Positions 15,247-24,548 are shown, counted from the first letter of the stretch. The stretch: DNA of 64,000 nucleotides from Roseitranquillus sp963709765 (GCA_963709765.1 CAVPXL010000001.1:310001-374000); one strand, 5' to 3'. Numbers and translations are program-made. The notes: generated by a model not told the origin, from the letters alone.

Positions 15247-17982
15247 TCAACCCTCTCTTTCCTCGAGATAGTCAGAAATCGCGGCACCGGCGCGGTCGGC
15301 CGCGATCTGCATCTTCTGCGACAGCTCGTCCGCCGAAATCGCCTCGCTTTCGCGCGACAGGAGCGGCAACCGGGCCACGGCCGCATCCACTGGCCCGTTC
15401 GAGAGCAGCCGCGACGCCGCCTGGACCGGCCAGAGCAGCGCGACGGCCTCGCCTATCGCCTCACGCTGATCGGCTGTGGGGAAACGCGCGATCTGCTCGT
15501 CAAGCCGCCGCGCCGGCTTTCCCGACAGAAGCGTCGCCGCAGCCGCAACCAGCGCAATGTCCTGAAGTCGCCCGGGACCGGCTTTCGTTTCCCATTCACC
15601 GGGGTCGGAATGCGCCGCGGCCAGGCGCTCACGCATCTCCCTGGTTTCCGTCATCACCTTTTCACGATCGTGCACACTTCCCACGACTTGCCGACAGAAG
15701 GCTTCGACCTCTCGTCCCAGTGCCTCCGAACCGGCAACGGGCCGCGCGCGGGTCAGTGCCAGATGTTCCCATGTCCAGGCCTCGTCGCAATGGTAGCTCC
15801 GAAAGGCATCGAGCGATACCGCGACGGGTCCCTGCTTGCCCGATGGACGCAGACGCATGTCGACCTCGTAGAGCCGCCCCTCCGAGGTAGGCGCCGTCAG
15901 GGCCGTCAGAAGCGACTTGGTGAGCCGGGCATAGTAGCTCCGCGCATCGAGCGGTCGCCGTCCCGTCGATCTCTCCATCCCTTCGGCGTCGTAGATCACG
16001 ATCAGGTCGATGTCGGATGTTGCGGTCAGCCGTTCCGCGCCGAGCGATCCCATCCCCAGAACGGTCGCGCCCCGACCCGGCGGCGGCCCGTGGGCCTGGG
16101 CAAATTCCGCCACGACTGCGGGCCACAGACCCCCGACCACTGCGCTCGCCAGATCCGCGTAGCTTTGCCCGGCTTCATCCGCGTCGATCAAACCGCGCAG
16201 ATGGTGCACCCCGATGCGGAAGTGCCATTCCTTCGACCAGCGCCTCGCGGCATCGAGCTGCGCCTCGTAGTCACCTTGCGCCTGCAGGCGACGGAGGAGA
16301 TCGGCCTCCAGAGCCTGCCGACCCGGCCAGGGTTCGAAGAAGCTGCCTCCGATCACCGCGTCGAGCACCGCCGGGTTGGCGCCCAGATGCCGCGCAAGCT
16401 CAGGCGCGCTGTCGGCGATGTCGACAAGCAGATCCAGAAGTTGCGGGTTCGCTTCGAAAAGCGAGAAGATCTGAACGCCGGCCGGCAACTGCGACATGAA
16501 AGCGTCGAGATGGGTCAGCGCCTGATCGGGGCGGGCTGCTGCGTTGATCCGCCTCAACAACGCGGGTCGCAACCGCCGGAAGATCTCCACCGCGCGCGGC
16601 GACCGCAGCGCGGGGTATGACGTCCAGCGCCCCGTGATCTCGCGCTGGGCATCGCTGAGGGCTGGCGCCTCGGCGGCGGGGGTGGGCTTGAAGAAGCCTT
16701 CCGTCAGGCGCGCGACCCGGTCGAAACGTTCTCTCAGATCGCTGCGAAGCGCCTCGGTCGACCGCCCGGTAAACGCCGCCAGGCGATCGAAGCCCTCATC
16801 GCTGGTCGGAAGAAGATGAGTCTGCGCATCGCCGATCATCTGGAGCCGATGTTCGATTTCTCGCAAGGCCCGATAATCCTCGGTCAACTGCTCGGCGTCC
16901 GCCTGGGAAACCCAGCCAGCAACAACCAGTCGTTCCAGACCTTCGACCGTTCCACGAACCCGCAAGGACGGATCACGGCCACCTGCGATGATCTGTCTTG
17001 TCTGGGTGAAGAATTCGATCTCCCGTATCCCCCCTGGCGAGAGCTTCACATCGCGGCCCTCCAGTCCGGTCTCATGCAGGCCCTTGTGCTCGCGGATCCG
17101 CAGCCGCATGTCGTGGGCGTCCCGGATCGCTGCGAAGTCCAGGTGCTTTCGCCAGATGAAGGGACGGAGCCTCTCGATGAAGGCGCCGCCCGCGTCGAGT
17201 GCCCCGGCCGCCGGTCGCGCCTTGATCCAGGCCGCCCGCTCCCACGTCCGGCCCATCGCCTCGTAATACCGTTCGGCCGCTTCGATCCCCAGGCAGACAG
17301 GCGTCACGGCCGGATCGGGTCGGAGCCGGAGATCGACGCGAAACACATAGCCCTCCGCCGTCATCTCCGAGAGCGTCGCGCTCATCTTCCGTGTCGCCCG
17401 CACGAAGGCGGAGCGCACCTCCGCATAGTCCTGTGGATCGTGGCGCGTCTCGTCGAACAGACAGATGAGATCGATGTCCGACGAGTAGTTCAGCTCGAAG
17501 GCCCCATGCTTGCCCATGGCGATCACAACCAGACCGTCCAGCTCGTCGCCACCCGGCAACCGCTTGCGCCGCACTTCGACGGCGACGGCATGTTTGCAGG
17601 CGGCCCGGACAGCCGCATCGGCGAACCGGCTCAGAGCGCCGGTCACCTGCTCAAGGGGCCAGACCCCTCCCACGTCCGCCAGCGCGACAAGAAGTGCCAG
17701 GCGACCCTTGAGTTGCCGCAGCGGTACCGCCGGGTCCTGCTGGATCGATGCCGCCTCTTGCAGGATCTCTTCGAGGACCGGCTCCGGGTTGTCGGCCAGC
17801 GCGGTCCTCAGCCATTCGCGTTCTTTCCGGATGAGCCCGGCAAGAAACGGGCTGCAGCCTGCCGTACCTGCCAGCACCTCGCGGAGCGGGGAGGCCAGCT
17901 CCGGCAGGGACGCAGCCGCGTCATCGCCAGCGGTGCGATCAAAGGGCGTGGGTGTTCGGCTCAGCCGATCCGCAAAGGACAT
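15247..17982 (-). CDS. glnE: Bifunctional glutamine synthetase adenylyltransferase / adenylyl-removing enzyme
   Basis: This 911-residue enzyme switches glutamine synthetase off by adenylylation and on by deadenylylation, in response to PII and glutamine. It has two nucleotidyltransferase domains: the N-terminal adenylyl-removing one with GKHGAFELNYSSDIDLICLF near residues 157-176, and the C-terminal adenylylating one with MGSLGAERLTATSDIDLIVI near 650. Helical linkers and an Arg-rich regulatory middle lie between. Length is slightly under that of the E. coli enzyme. The start at 17982 fits the usual Met-hydrophilic N-terminus. A small conserved gene follows at once on the same strand. Confidence 0.95.
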   Translation of the reverse strand: MSFADRLSRTPTPFDRTAGDDAAASLPELASPLREVLAGTAGCSPFLAGLIRKEREWLRTALADNPEPVLEEILQEAASIQQDPAVPLRQLKGRLALLVALADVGGVWPLEQVTGALSRFADAAVRAACKHAVAVEVRRKRLPGGDELDGLVVIAMGKHGAFELNYSSDIDLICLFDETRHDPQDYAEVRSAFVRATRKMSATLSEMTAEGYVFRVDLRLRPDPAVTPVCLGIEAAERYYEAMGRTWERAAWIKARPAAGALDAGGAFIERLRPFIWRKHLDFAAIRDAHDMRLRIREHKGLHETGLEGRDVKLSPGGIREIEFFTQTRQIIAGGRDPSLRVRGTVEGLERLVVAGWVSQADAEQLTEDYRALREIEHRLQMIGDAQTHLLPTSDEGFDRLAAFTGRSTEALRSDLRERFDRVARLTEGFFKPTPAAEAPALSDAQREITGRWTSYPALRSPRAVEIFRRLRPALLRRINAAARPDQALTHLDAFMSQLPAGVQIFSLFEANPQLLDLLVDIADSAPELARHLGANPAVLDAVIGGSFFEPWPGRQALEADLLRRLQAQGDYEAQLDAARRWSKEWHFRIGVHHLRGLIDADEAGQSYADLASAVVGGLWPAVVAEFAQAHGPPPGRGATVLGMGSLGAERLTATSDIDLIVIYDAEGMERSTGRRPLDARSYYARLTKSLLTALTAPTSEGRLYEVDMRLRPSGKQGPVAVSLDAFRSYHCDEAWTWEHLALTRARPVAGSEALGREVEAFCRQVVGSVHDREKVMTETREMRERLAAAHSDPGEWETKAGPGRLQDIALVAAAATLLSGKPARRLDEQIARFPTADQREAIGEAVALLWPVQAASRLLSNGPVDAAVARLPLLSRESEAISADELSQKMQIAADRAGAAISDYLEEREG

Positions 17983-18059
17983 TCGCGCAGATTGACCGGT
18001 CGGCCGGGTACGTCAACCAAAGTACGCCATCGCCCCTCAGGGAAACGCCGGCACACCGT

Positions 18060-18136
18060 ATGTGAAAAGATTTCACATCCCACCTTGACGCCGGGTTTCC
18101 GCGCACCGATCTAGAGCATGTAAAGGAAGTTTACAT
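18060..18136 (+). promoter_or_regulatory. Promoter of the DUF2852 gene framed by two matching palindromes
   Basis: Two palindromes of the same form are present: ATGTGAAA-AGA-TTTCACAT at 18060-18078 and ATGTAAA-GGAAG-TTTACAT at 18118-18136. Their cores are both TGTRAA-N5-TTYACA, 17 bases long, and their centres are 58 bases apart. Between them lies a promoter-like pair, TTGACG at 18085-18090 and GATCTA at 18108-18113 with a 17-base spacer. One copy sits just upstream of the -35 and the other just downstream of the -10, as in repression by two bound dimers. The regulator is unknown; the arrangement is seen, the function inferred. Confidence 0.6.
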
Positions 18137-18155
18137 AGGCGATGGAGGAAACGAC

Positions 18156-18542
18156 ATGACGGCAATTGCTAGTTGGCCTGGACAAGCCGAGAACTGGCTC
18201 GATGAGCGCGGCAAGGCCGCATGGATCGGAGCGATGATCCTCGGGTTTATCTTCTTCTGGCCCGTCGGACTCGCGATACTTTTCTACATGATGTTCTTCA
18301 AACGTCATTTTTCGGGTTGTTCGCGCCGCGCGTTGCGCGCGGGGCAGGCGATGCGCTCGACGGGAAACACCGCTTTCGACGCCTACAAAGCCGAGACCCT
18401 GCGTCGGCTGGAAGAGGAACAGGATGCCTTCGCCGCCTTCCTGAAGCGACTGCGCGAAGCCCGCGACAAGGCCGAGTTCGACCAGTTCATGGACGAACGT
18501 GGCCACAGCGCCAGCACTTCCAGCGCAGCACCGGACGCCTGA
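18156..18542 (+). CDS. DUF2852 domain-containing membrane protein
   Basis: This 128-residue protein has one clear hydrophobic stretch (IGAMILGFIFFWPVGLAILF, near residues 24-43) followed by MMFFKRHF and a soluble helical C-terminus (AYKAETLRRLEEEQDAFAAF) that would form a coiled coil in the cytoplasm. This order matches DUF2852, an alphaproteobacterial family without known function. A GATGGAGGAAACGAC ribosome site precedes the ATG. A matched pair of palindromes around its promoter says that it is tightly regulated. A terminator follows, so it is a single-gene unit. Confidence 0.85.
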   Translation: MTAIASWPGQAENWLDERGKAAWIGAMILGFIFFWPVGLAILFYMMFFKRHFSGCSRRALRAGQAMRSTGNTAFDAYKAETLRRLEEEQDAFAAFLKRLREARDKAEFDQFMDERGHSASTSSAAPDA

Positions 18543-18560
18543 GCCTGTCCGCGCCCCCGA

Positions 18561-18587
18561 GGCGGCCCCTTTCGGGCCGCCATTTCG
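18561..18587 (+). terminator. Terminator after the DUF2852 gene
   Basis: GGCGGCCC (18561-18568) pairs with GGGCCGCC (18574-18581) around a five-base loop, followed by ATTTCG. It lies 19 bases after the stop and 38 before the next start. Confidence 0.75.
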
Positions 18588-18624
18588 TCCTTATATCCCG
18601 TCTGTACCAAGCCGAGAGTTCCCT

Positions 18625-19080
18625 ATGACGATGATCCAGACGCTTGACGGCCTGCCCGATCCGGAAACCGAGGCGGCGTTCTATGATGGCGTGCCGACCA
18701 AGCGTTTCCTTGCCTGGATCGTCGACGTGGCATTGATTGCCTTCATGACGCTCCTGGTCATTCCGTTCACGGCCTTTACCGGTCTGTTTTTTCTTCCGCT
18801 TCTCTATGCCATGATCGGATTCCTCTACCGCTGGGTGACGCTCGCGCGCGGATCGGCGACCTGGGGAATGCGACTGAGCGCTGTGGAGATCCGACGCGCC
18901 GACGGGGCCCGGCTCGACCCGGTCACTGCGTTCTGCCACGTCGCCGGATATACCGTTTCGGTCGCGCTCTTCCCGCTTCAGCTGATCTCGATCGGACTGA
19001 TGCTGATCACCCCGGCCGCACAGGGACTGACCGATCTCGTTCTGGGAACCGCCGGTGTGCGAAGGGCCGCATTCTACTAA
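18625..19080 (+). CDS. RDD family membrane protein
   Basis: This 151-residue inner-membrane protein has the RDD signature: Arg-Asp-Asp-like residues in the first helix (RFLAWIVDVALIAFMTLLV), a second helix (FTAFTGLFFLPLLYAMIGFL), GSATWGMRLSAVEIRRADG between helices, and a third hydrophobic region (ISIGLMLITPAAQGLTDL). RDD proteins have been linked to ion exchange or remain uncharacterised. The ATG at 18625 is chosen because the protein's normal acidic N-terminus starts there. It precedes the aminoacyl-transferase gene by 73 bases and may share its transcript. Confidence 0.85.
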   Translation: MTMIQTLDGLPDPETEAAFYDGVPTKRFLAWIVDVALIAFMTLLVIPFTAFTGLFFLPLLYAMIGFLYRWVTLARGSATWGMRLSAVEIRRADGARLDPVTAFCHVAGYTVSVALFPLQLISIGLMLITPAAQGLTDLVLGTAGVRRAAFY

Positions 19081-19153
19081 TCCACCGGTTGTGCGGGCTT
19101 GGCGCGGGCGGCAGCCGTTGCTAACGTTCTTGCTGAACCGCTGATGGGAAACG

Positions 19154-19981
19154 ATGCGCCATACACTCCCCATCGCCCCGCAATTCTATGTCACGGCGCC
19201 GCAACCCTGCCCGTATCTTGAGGGGAGGATGGAGCGGAAGCTGTTCACGGCCTTGCAGGGCGAATATGCCGAGACCCTGAACGACACCCTGTCGAAGCAG
19301 GGTTTTCGGCGTTCCCAGAACGTCCTCTACCGCCCGTCCTGCGCGGAATGCTCGGCCTGCCTCTCCGCCCGCATACGGGTCGCCGACTTCGCGCCTCGCC
19401 GCAGTCAACGTCGCGTGGCACGTCGCAATGAACACTTGCGGCGGCAGGCGACATCGCCTTGGGCGACGGAAGAGCAATACCGGCTTTTCAGGCTCTATCT
19501 GGATAGCCGACATGCCGATGGCGGCATGGCGGACATGGACATCTTCGAGTTCGCCGCGATGATCGAGGAGACACCGATCCGCAGCCGTGTGATCGAATAC
19601 GTCGACGACAATCGACCCGATGACCCGCTGGCGGCCGTGTGCCTCACCGATGTTCTCGATGACGGGCTGTCGATGGTCTACTCGTTCTACGATCCGGCCC
19701 TGTCGGCGCTCTCGCTCGGGACGTACGTGATTCTCGATCATATCGACATCGCCCGCGAGGCAGGCCTTCCGTACGTCTATCTCGGATACTGGGTGCCGGG
19801 CAGCAGCAAGATGGGATACAAGGCACGCTTCCCGGCGCTGGAGGTCTACCATGCCGGCGTCTGGACCGATATCGGCGACCCCGCCACCTATTCCTCCGAG
19901 ACCCATCCCCTGTCCACCGATCCGATCGCCGAACAGGTCGCGCGGATCAGCCTGCCCGATACGCGCCCCACGAACGGCTGA
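19154..19981 (+). CDS. bpt: Leucyl/arginyl-tRNA--protein transferase (Bpt/Ate type)
   Basis: This 275-residue cytoplasmic enzyme transfers an amino acid from aminoacyl-tRNA to the N-terminus of proteins, marking them for N-degron (ClpS/ClpAP) breakdown. The N-terminal part has the Cys cluster RPSCAECSACLSARIRV near residues 60-75, and the C-terminal GNAT-like half has YVYLGYWVPGSSKMGYKARF near 210-230. Length and motif order fit the bacterial Bpt/arginyltransferase group, which in HAMAP is assigned as aspartate/glutamate leucyltransferase; annotation pipelines often call it arginyltransferase. The start is confirmed by MRHTLPIAPQFYVT, the usual N-terminus. Confidence 0.9.
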   Translation: MRHTLPIAPQFYVTAPQPCPYLEGRMERKLFTALQGEYAETLNDTLSKQGFRRSQNVLYRPSCAECSACLSARIRVADFAPRRSQRRVARRNEHLRRQATSPWATEEQYRLFRLYLDSRHADGGMADMDIFEFAAMIEETPIRSRVIEYVDDNRPDDPLAAVCLTDVLDDGLSMVYSFYDPALSALSLGTYVILDHIDIAREAGLPYVYLGYWVPGSSKMGYKARFPALEVYHAGVWTDIGDPATYSSETHPLSTDPIAEQVARISLPDTRPTNG

Positions 19982-20029
19982 CCTTTCGGGAGCGCGGGTC
20001 GGGCGACGCCCCGGTTCGTGGCGATCGGC

Positions 20030-20881
20030 TCAGGAACAGGACCAGAAGCCGCGATAACCGACCCGCTTCCCGACATCGAGCGCGAAGACGAGTTCCGCGT
20101 TCGATCGCCAGTCGGCTTCGGCACCCAGTTGACGCACCGACATCGCGACGCCGGGTGCACGGTACTCGGCCTGCGCCTCATCGTCTGTCCCCGATGCTTC
20201 GAGCGGGATCAGCACGCCGTTCAGTTTCATCGCACCCCCGTTTCCAGCGGTCCAGAGAACGGGATCGTCCTCCGGACTGCGATAGAAGCCGCACTCGGGA
20301 TCCGACCCCAGCATTTCGCCCGCCACTGCCGCGTCGAGCGGCGCGGGATCGAGCCTCGCGATCAGCGTGTTCGACAGCGCCTCCTCCAGCGTGCCGATCT
20401 CGGCCGGCGGGTCCGCGAAGGTGTCCTGCACGACGTTGCCGGACGCGATATCGGCGATGAGATACCGCATTTCCGCGATTTCCTTTCGCTGCGCGGCGAT
20501 GATGCCGTCGGCCAGTTCGCGCACCCGGGCGTCATCGATCCCGGCACGTCCGGATGTCATCACGGCGATCGAGTGATGGGGGATCATCGCGCGCATGTAG
20601 CTGACGCCGCCGACCGTGGCCTGACTCCGGACCAGCCACAGGAACAGCGCGAAGACGATAACGCTGCCGACGAAGATCGCGATATTGAGAGTCCGGTTCG
20701 AATACATGCCCAGCATGAAGAAAAGCATGATCACCGCCATCGTCGCGCCCATGACGACGGCCATGTAGGCGCGCGTTTCGGAAAAGAACACGTGCTCCCA
20801 GGCGTAGGTGTTGAGGTACATCAGGATGAACATCACGAGCGTCGAGGTGAGGATCATCAGGCCGAAGCGGACATAGGACAA
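20030..20881 (-). CDS. DUF305-containing membrane protein with extra C-terminal domain
   Basis: This 283-residue protein has three membrane helices near residues 6-26, 38-60 and 66-86. A DUF305 module follows, with the hallmark YMRAMIPHHSIAVMTS and the later Glu-rich helix RKEIAEMRYLIADI; the family's Met/His-rich helices are thought to bind metals. The last 110 residues (CGFYRSPEDDPVLWTAGN, KLNGVLIPLEA) form a separate domain resembling one found in envelope proteins of this order, ending GFWSCS. It stands alone, convergent with bpt 49 bases away. Metal handling is a reasonable but unproven role. Confidence 0.75.
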   Translation of the reverse strand: MSYVRFGLMILTSTLVMFILMYLNTYAWEHVFFSETRAYMAVVMGATMAVIMLFFMLGMYSNRTLNIAIFVGSVIVFALFLWLVRSQATVGGVSYMRAMIPHHSIAVMTSGRAGIDDARVRELADGIIAAQRKEIAEMRYLIADIASGNVVQDTFADPPAEIGTLEEALSNTLIARLDPAPLDAAVAGEMLGSDPECGFYRSPEDDPVLWTAGNGGAMKLNGVLIPLEASGTDDEAQAEYRAPGVAMSVRQLGAEADWRSNAELVFALDVGKRVGYRGFWSCS

Positions 20882-21247
20882 TTTCGTTTCCGTTCGTTGG
20901 GAGAGGATCAGACCAGACTTTCCCGCATTCCACGCGCATTGCCAAGGACCCGCACCACCAGGAGTCGGGGTGTGCCGGCAGCGCAGCCGGGGAGGACCGC
21001 GCGAGCCCCGTGTACGGATCCATCTTGCACCACGCAGACGAGCACGGGACGCGCATGCGGTGCATCATGCGACGCGCGGCGACGACCGCCTCGTGACGAA
21101 CCGCCCGCGCGCCAGCGGCGGGCGCGCCCCCGCCGTCGAGACAGCCCGCTTCTACACGCCATAGAGACCGCCGAGCGGATGGCGGCGTCATCTCAGACAG
21201 CCGTGATCTCGGGGGCAGAGTTCGCCCCCGAAAACACCATTGGCCGA
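20882..21247. other. Gene-free stretch between the DUF305 gene and dctM
   Basis: I see no convincing gene in these 366 bases. The frames that stay open have Arg/Gly-rich, shadow-like composition. The region should hold the promoter of the DUF305 gene at its left end and the dctM terminator hairpin (21209-21231) at its right end. Confidence 0.5.
21209..21231 (-). terminator. Hairpin terminator after the TRAP transporter operon
   Basis: TCGGGGGC (21209-21216) pairs with GCCCCCGA (21224-21231) around a seven-base loop, 17 bases after the dctM stop on the minus strand. There is no T-run on the downstream side. Confidence 0.65.
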
Positions 21248-23602
21248 TCAGTTCGGAATCAGTGCCGGCACGATTGTCACGACCTGCGGGAATAGCCACA
21301 GCAGCGCCAGGCCGGCCACCTGGATCAGGACGAACGGGATGACGCCCTGGTAGATGTGCCCCGTCGTCACGCTCGCCGGCGCCACGCCTCGAAGATAGAA
21401 GAGCGCGAAGCCGAAGGGCGGCGTCAGGAACGACGTCTGGAGATTTACCGCGATCATGATTGTCACCCATTTCGGGTCCATCGTGCCGCCGTAGATGACC
21501 GGACCGACGATCGGGATCACGATGTAGATGATCTCCAGGAAGTCGAGCACGAAGCCCAGCACGAAAAGGACCAGCATCACGATCAGAAACACCGCCCATT
21601 CCTGATCGAACGACCGCAGGAACGACTGGATATAATGCTCTCCGCCGAAGGAGATCACCACGAGGTTCAGTAGCTGCGAACCGATCAGGATGGTGAAAAC
21701 CATCGACGTGACCTTGGCGGTCTCGCGCACCACCGGGGACAGGACACCGCTCGCGAAAAGCACCCAACAGGAATAGAACAGTCCGAAGATCGCGAAGAGG
21801 TAGGCCGCCTGCGCGATGATATAGGCGATCCATTCCTCGACCATCACGCTGTCGCGGGTCACCCGCAGGTCGAAGTTCACGCCGATCAGGATCATGATCA
21901 GGATCGCAAAGGCCGTCATGATGACGACGCTGCCCGATCCGCCACGTTCCTGCTGCCGACGGAAGGCAGCGAGCATGATAGCGCCGCCCGCGCCCAGCGC
22001 AGCAGCGGGCGTCGGGTTGGTGATCCCGCCCAGGATCGACCCGAGAACCGCCACGATGAGGATCAGCGGCGGGAAGACCACGCGCAACAGATCGTTCCGG
22101 CCAAGCAGGCGCGACGCATATCGCAGGCCGTAGAGCACCAGAAGGATCGGCAACAGGAGGATGAGAAAGGTCACGCCGGCCGTCGTCGTCGGTGACACGA
22201 AAAGCGCGTCGAAGAGCAGCGCGAGGACGATCCCGATCGCGCCGACGGCGAGTGGCCGGCCCGGCGACGACGGCGAAATGCCACGCGCAGTGGTCAGCAC
22301 GAGAGCGAGGAGCGTGAACCCGACGAGGATCCCGCTCCCGATCGGGGCCGCGTTGCGGATCTTCATGGCTACCCGGTCAGCAATCTCATCGTCGCTCAGC
22401 TCGCGGCTCATGACCGCGCCGCCTTCGGCATCGATCCGCTCCTGCTGGCGGACCGCCAGATCCCACTTCGCCTGGCCGTGCAGTTCGATCATCGCCTCCT
22501 GGCAGCTGGGCGAGACGCCAGTGCGCAATACCGCGCCCTCCTCGGCCTGGCTGAAGCTGCGGACCGTGGTGTCCTGACTGCCGGCAAGGCCGGTCATGTT
22601 GAGCGCGAAGGCCGTCGCAATCACCAGCACCGGCGCGACCAGGAACCAGCTGAGCGCTTCCTGCCCGGTGATGATCTCGCCGCTCGCGCCGTCCGCTTCC
22701 ACCGGCGGCGCCTTGGACGGATTCAGCAATGCATAGATGAACGCATAGACGCCGTAGAGAACCGCCAGAAGCACCCCTGGAAGGATCGCCGCCTGGAACA
22801 AGGTCCCCACCGACACGACAGCGGCCTCCCCGAGATAGGTCAGCGCGTCCGAGCAACCGGCCGCTTGCGCCCGCGCTTCCTGCGCGGCGGCGTAGAGGTC
22901 GCCGGCCAGGGTGCCGAGCAGCACGATCACGATCGAAGGCGGAATGATCTGTCCCAGCGTCCCTGACGCCGCGATCACCCCCGTGGCCAGCTGTGGCGAA
23001 TAGCCGTTTCGCAGCATCGTGGGCAGCGACAGGAGGCCCATGGTGACCACGGTGGCGCCGACGATACCCGTCGATGCGGCGAGGAATGCGCCCACAACGA
23101 CCACCGAGACAGCCAGGCCACCCGGAAGCGGACCGAAGATCCGAGCCATGGTCTGCAGGAGGTCGTCCGCGATCCGGCTGCGCTCGAGCGTGATGCCCAT
23201 GAGCACGAACATCAGCACCGCCAGCAGTGTCTCGATCGACTGACCCGCCAGTACGCGCTCGTTGATGCGGTTGACGATGAAGCTGATGTTGCGGTCGACG
23301 GCGAGTTCCCAGCCGCCCGGGAACAGCGACTCCGACACGCGTGGCAGATCGGGGAACCGGAACTTGGAGATGTCGAGCGGGCTGACCCCCGACGCCGCAA
23401 GGTCGCGATAGGCCTGGCTCGATGTGTCGACCGCCTGGTGGATCAGGATGCCCGCGCTGTCGAGCGCGGCGATGATCCCGAAGGAGATGACGGCCGAGCC
23501 GCCGATTGCGAAGGCCACCGGAAAGCCCGAGATGATCCCGCCGAACAGGCACAGGAACACGATGATCAGGCCGATCTCGACCCCGTCCAAACCGAAAAGC
23601 AT
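21248..23602 (-). CDS. dctM: TRAP transporter large permease subunit (DctM), enlarged
   Basis: This 784-residue inner-membrane protein is the ion-coupled permease of a tripartite ATP-independent periplasmic transporter. Canonical DctM blocks are visible: SGFPVAFAIGGSA near the N-terminus, STGIVGATVVTMGLLSLPTM, GVIAASGTLGQIIPPSI, ITNPTPAAALGAGGA and VNLQTSFLTPPFGFALFYL. Typical DctM has about 430 residues. The extra length comes mainly from a soluble acidic insert of about 90 residues in the middle (SRELSDDEIADRVAMK) and added helices, plus an insert near residues 50-120. It follows dctQ by 10 bases. Enlarged forms of this kind go with 2-oxo acid-type TRAP systems, so the substrate may be an organic acid. 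Confidence 0.9.
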   Translation of the reverse strand: MLFGLDGVEIGLIIVFLCLFGGIISGFPVAFAIGGSAVISFGIIAALDSAGILIHQAVDTSSQAYRDLAASGVSPLDISKFRFPDLPRVSESLFPGGWELAVDRNISFIVNRINERVLAGQSIETLLAVLMFVLMGITLERSRIADDLLQTMARIFGPLPGGLAVSVVVVGAFLAASTGIVGATVVTMGLLSLPTMLRNGYSPQLATGVIAASGTLGQIIPPSIVIVLLGTLAGDLYAAAQEARAQAAGCSDALTYLGEAAVVSVGTLFQAAILPGVLLAVLYGVYAFIYALLNPSKAPPVEADGASGEIITGQEALSWFLVAPVLVIATAFALNMTGLAGSQDTTVRSFSQAEEGAVLRTGVSPSCQEAMIELHGQAKWDLAVRQQERIDAEGGAVMSRELSDDEIADRVAMKIRNAAPIGSGILVGFTLLALVLTTARGISPSSPGRPLAVGAIGIVLALLFDALFVSPTTTAGVTFLILLLPILLVLYGLRYASRLLGRNDLLRVVFPPLILIVAVLGSILGGITNPTPAAALGAGGAIMLAAFRRQQERGGSGSVVIMTAFAILIMILIGVNFDLRVTRDSVMVEEWIAYIIAQAAYLFAIFGLFYSCWVLFASGVLSPVVRETAKVTSMVFTILIGSQLLNLVVISFGGEHYIQSFLRSFDQEWAVFLIVMLVLFVLGFVLDFLEIIYIVIPIVGPVIYGGTMDPKWVTIMIAVNLQTSFLTPPFGFALFYLRGVAPASVTTGHIYQGVIPFVLIQVAGLALLWLFPQVVTIVPALIPN

Positions 23603-23612
23603 CCCCTGCCCC

Positions 23613-24512
23613 CTAGTGCGCCAGCCGTTCCGGTGCCGCCATTTCGACCTCGCCAGGCTCGATCTCGTCGGGATCGAGATATCTGTTCTCGCTCGCCGGA
23701 CCTTCCTTCCACTCGAGATAGGAACGGTAGAAGAAGGCCACCGCCTGCAGGAAGATCATCGCACTGAAGATCACCAGCAGGACCTTGAAGAGGAAATACG
23801 CGTTGAAGCCGTTGGGCGAGAAACCGATCGTCTCGACGTTCCAGCGGAAAGCCCGTGACTTCATCAGCATCTGGTCAAGCTTGTCGGAGGCCGACACTTT
23901 CGGCGTCACGAGATGGCGCCACATGAAATACCAGGCGTAGAGCCAGACGAGGACCGCGAACGGCATCATGAAGATGATCGATCCGACCATGTCGATCACG
24001 CGCTTGGTCCGGTAGCTTGCCGGCGAGTAGAGCAGGTCGACCCGCACATGGCCCGCCTGCACGAAGGTGTAGGCGCAACAGAGCGCCACGATCATCGCGT
24101 TGTAGAGTTTCAGTTCCTCGGACCACCAGCTGATGTCGAAGCTGAAGGCCGTGCCGAACCCGAATGTGAGCTCGGACTGGGCGAAGATGCGCTGGCTGAA
24201 GACGATGATGATCTGCTGCATCACCATCAGCAGGCCGGCCCACGCAAAGAAGCGGCCCACACCGTTGGCGAAGCCCTCCAGCACCCGCACCGCGGCCCAC
24301 ATGATCGAGTTCCGCCACAGACCGAGAGCCGTCAGGATCAGAAAGGCAGTGAAGACGACGAAGAAGAACTCCGAGGACCCGCCGTAGTAGATGAAGCGCA
24401 TGACGGCTTCGCCGCTGGACCAGTCGAGCCACAGGTTCGGGTGCGTGAGCGAGTAGATCACGCGCCAGGACGACAACGCGATGTTGCCGATCACCCAGAC
24501 GAGGAAGTCCAT
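23613..24512 (-). CDS. dctQ: TRAP transporter small permease subunit (DctQ), enlarged
   Basis: This 299-residue membrane protein is the small subunit of the TRAP permease. Six or so hydrophobic helices are visible, among them FFVVFTAFLILTALGLW, VMQQIIIVFSQRIFA, and the DctQ core AMIVALCCAYTFVQAGHVRVDLLYS followed by RVIDMVGSIIFMMPFAVLV. Ordinary DctQ has about 170 residues with four helices, so this one carries about 100 extra N-terminal residues, matching the enlarged DctM encoded after it. It lies between dctP (86 bases upstream, with a strong hairpin between) and dctM. Confidence 0.88.
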   Translation of the reverse strand: MDFLVWVIGNIALSSWRVIYSLTHPNLWLDWSSGEAVMRFIYYGGSSEFFFVVFTAFLILTALGLWRNSIMWAAVRVLEGFANGVGRFFAWAGLLMVMQQIIIVFSQRIFAQSELTFGFGTAFSFDISWWSEELKLYNAMIVALCCAYTFVQAGHVRVDLLYSPASYRTKRVIDMVGSIIFMMPFAVLVWLYAWYFMWRHLVTPKVSASDKLDQMLMKSRAFRWNVETIGFSPNGFNAYFLFKVLLVIFSAMIFLQAVAFFYRSYLEWKEGPASENRYLDPDEIEPGEVEMAAPERLAH

Positions 24513-24548
24513 GCGTTAGCCCCCTTTTTCCGACGGGCGCGCGGCGGG

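Noticed and set aside
20908..21162. An 84-codon minus-strand frame upstream of the DUF305 gene.
   Set aside because: Its sequence is Arg/Gly-rich without structure or similarity that I can see, and its codon pattern is like that of shadow frames.
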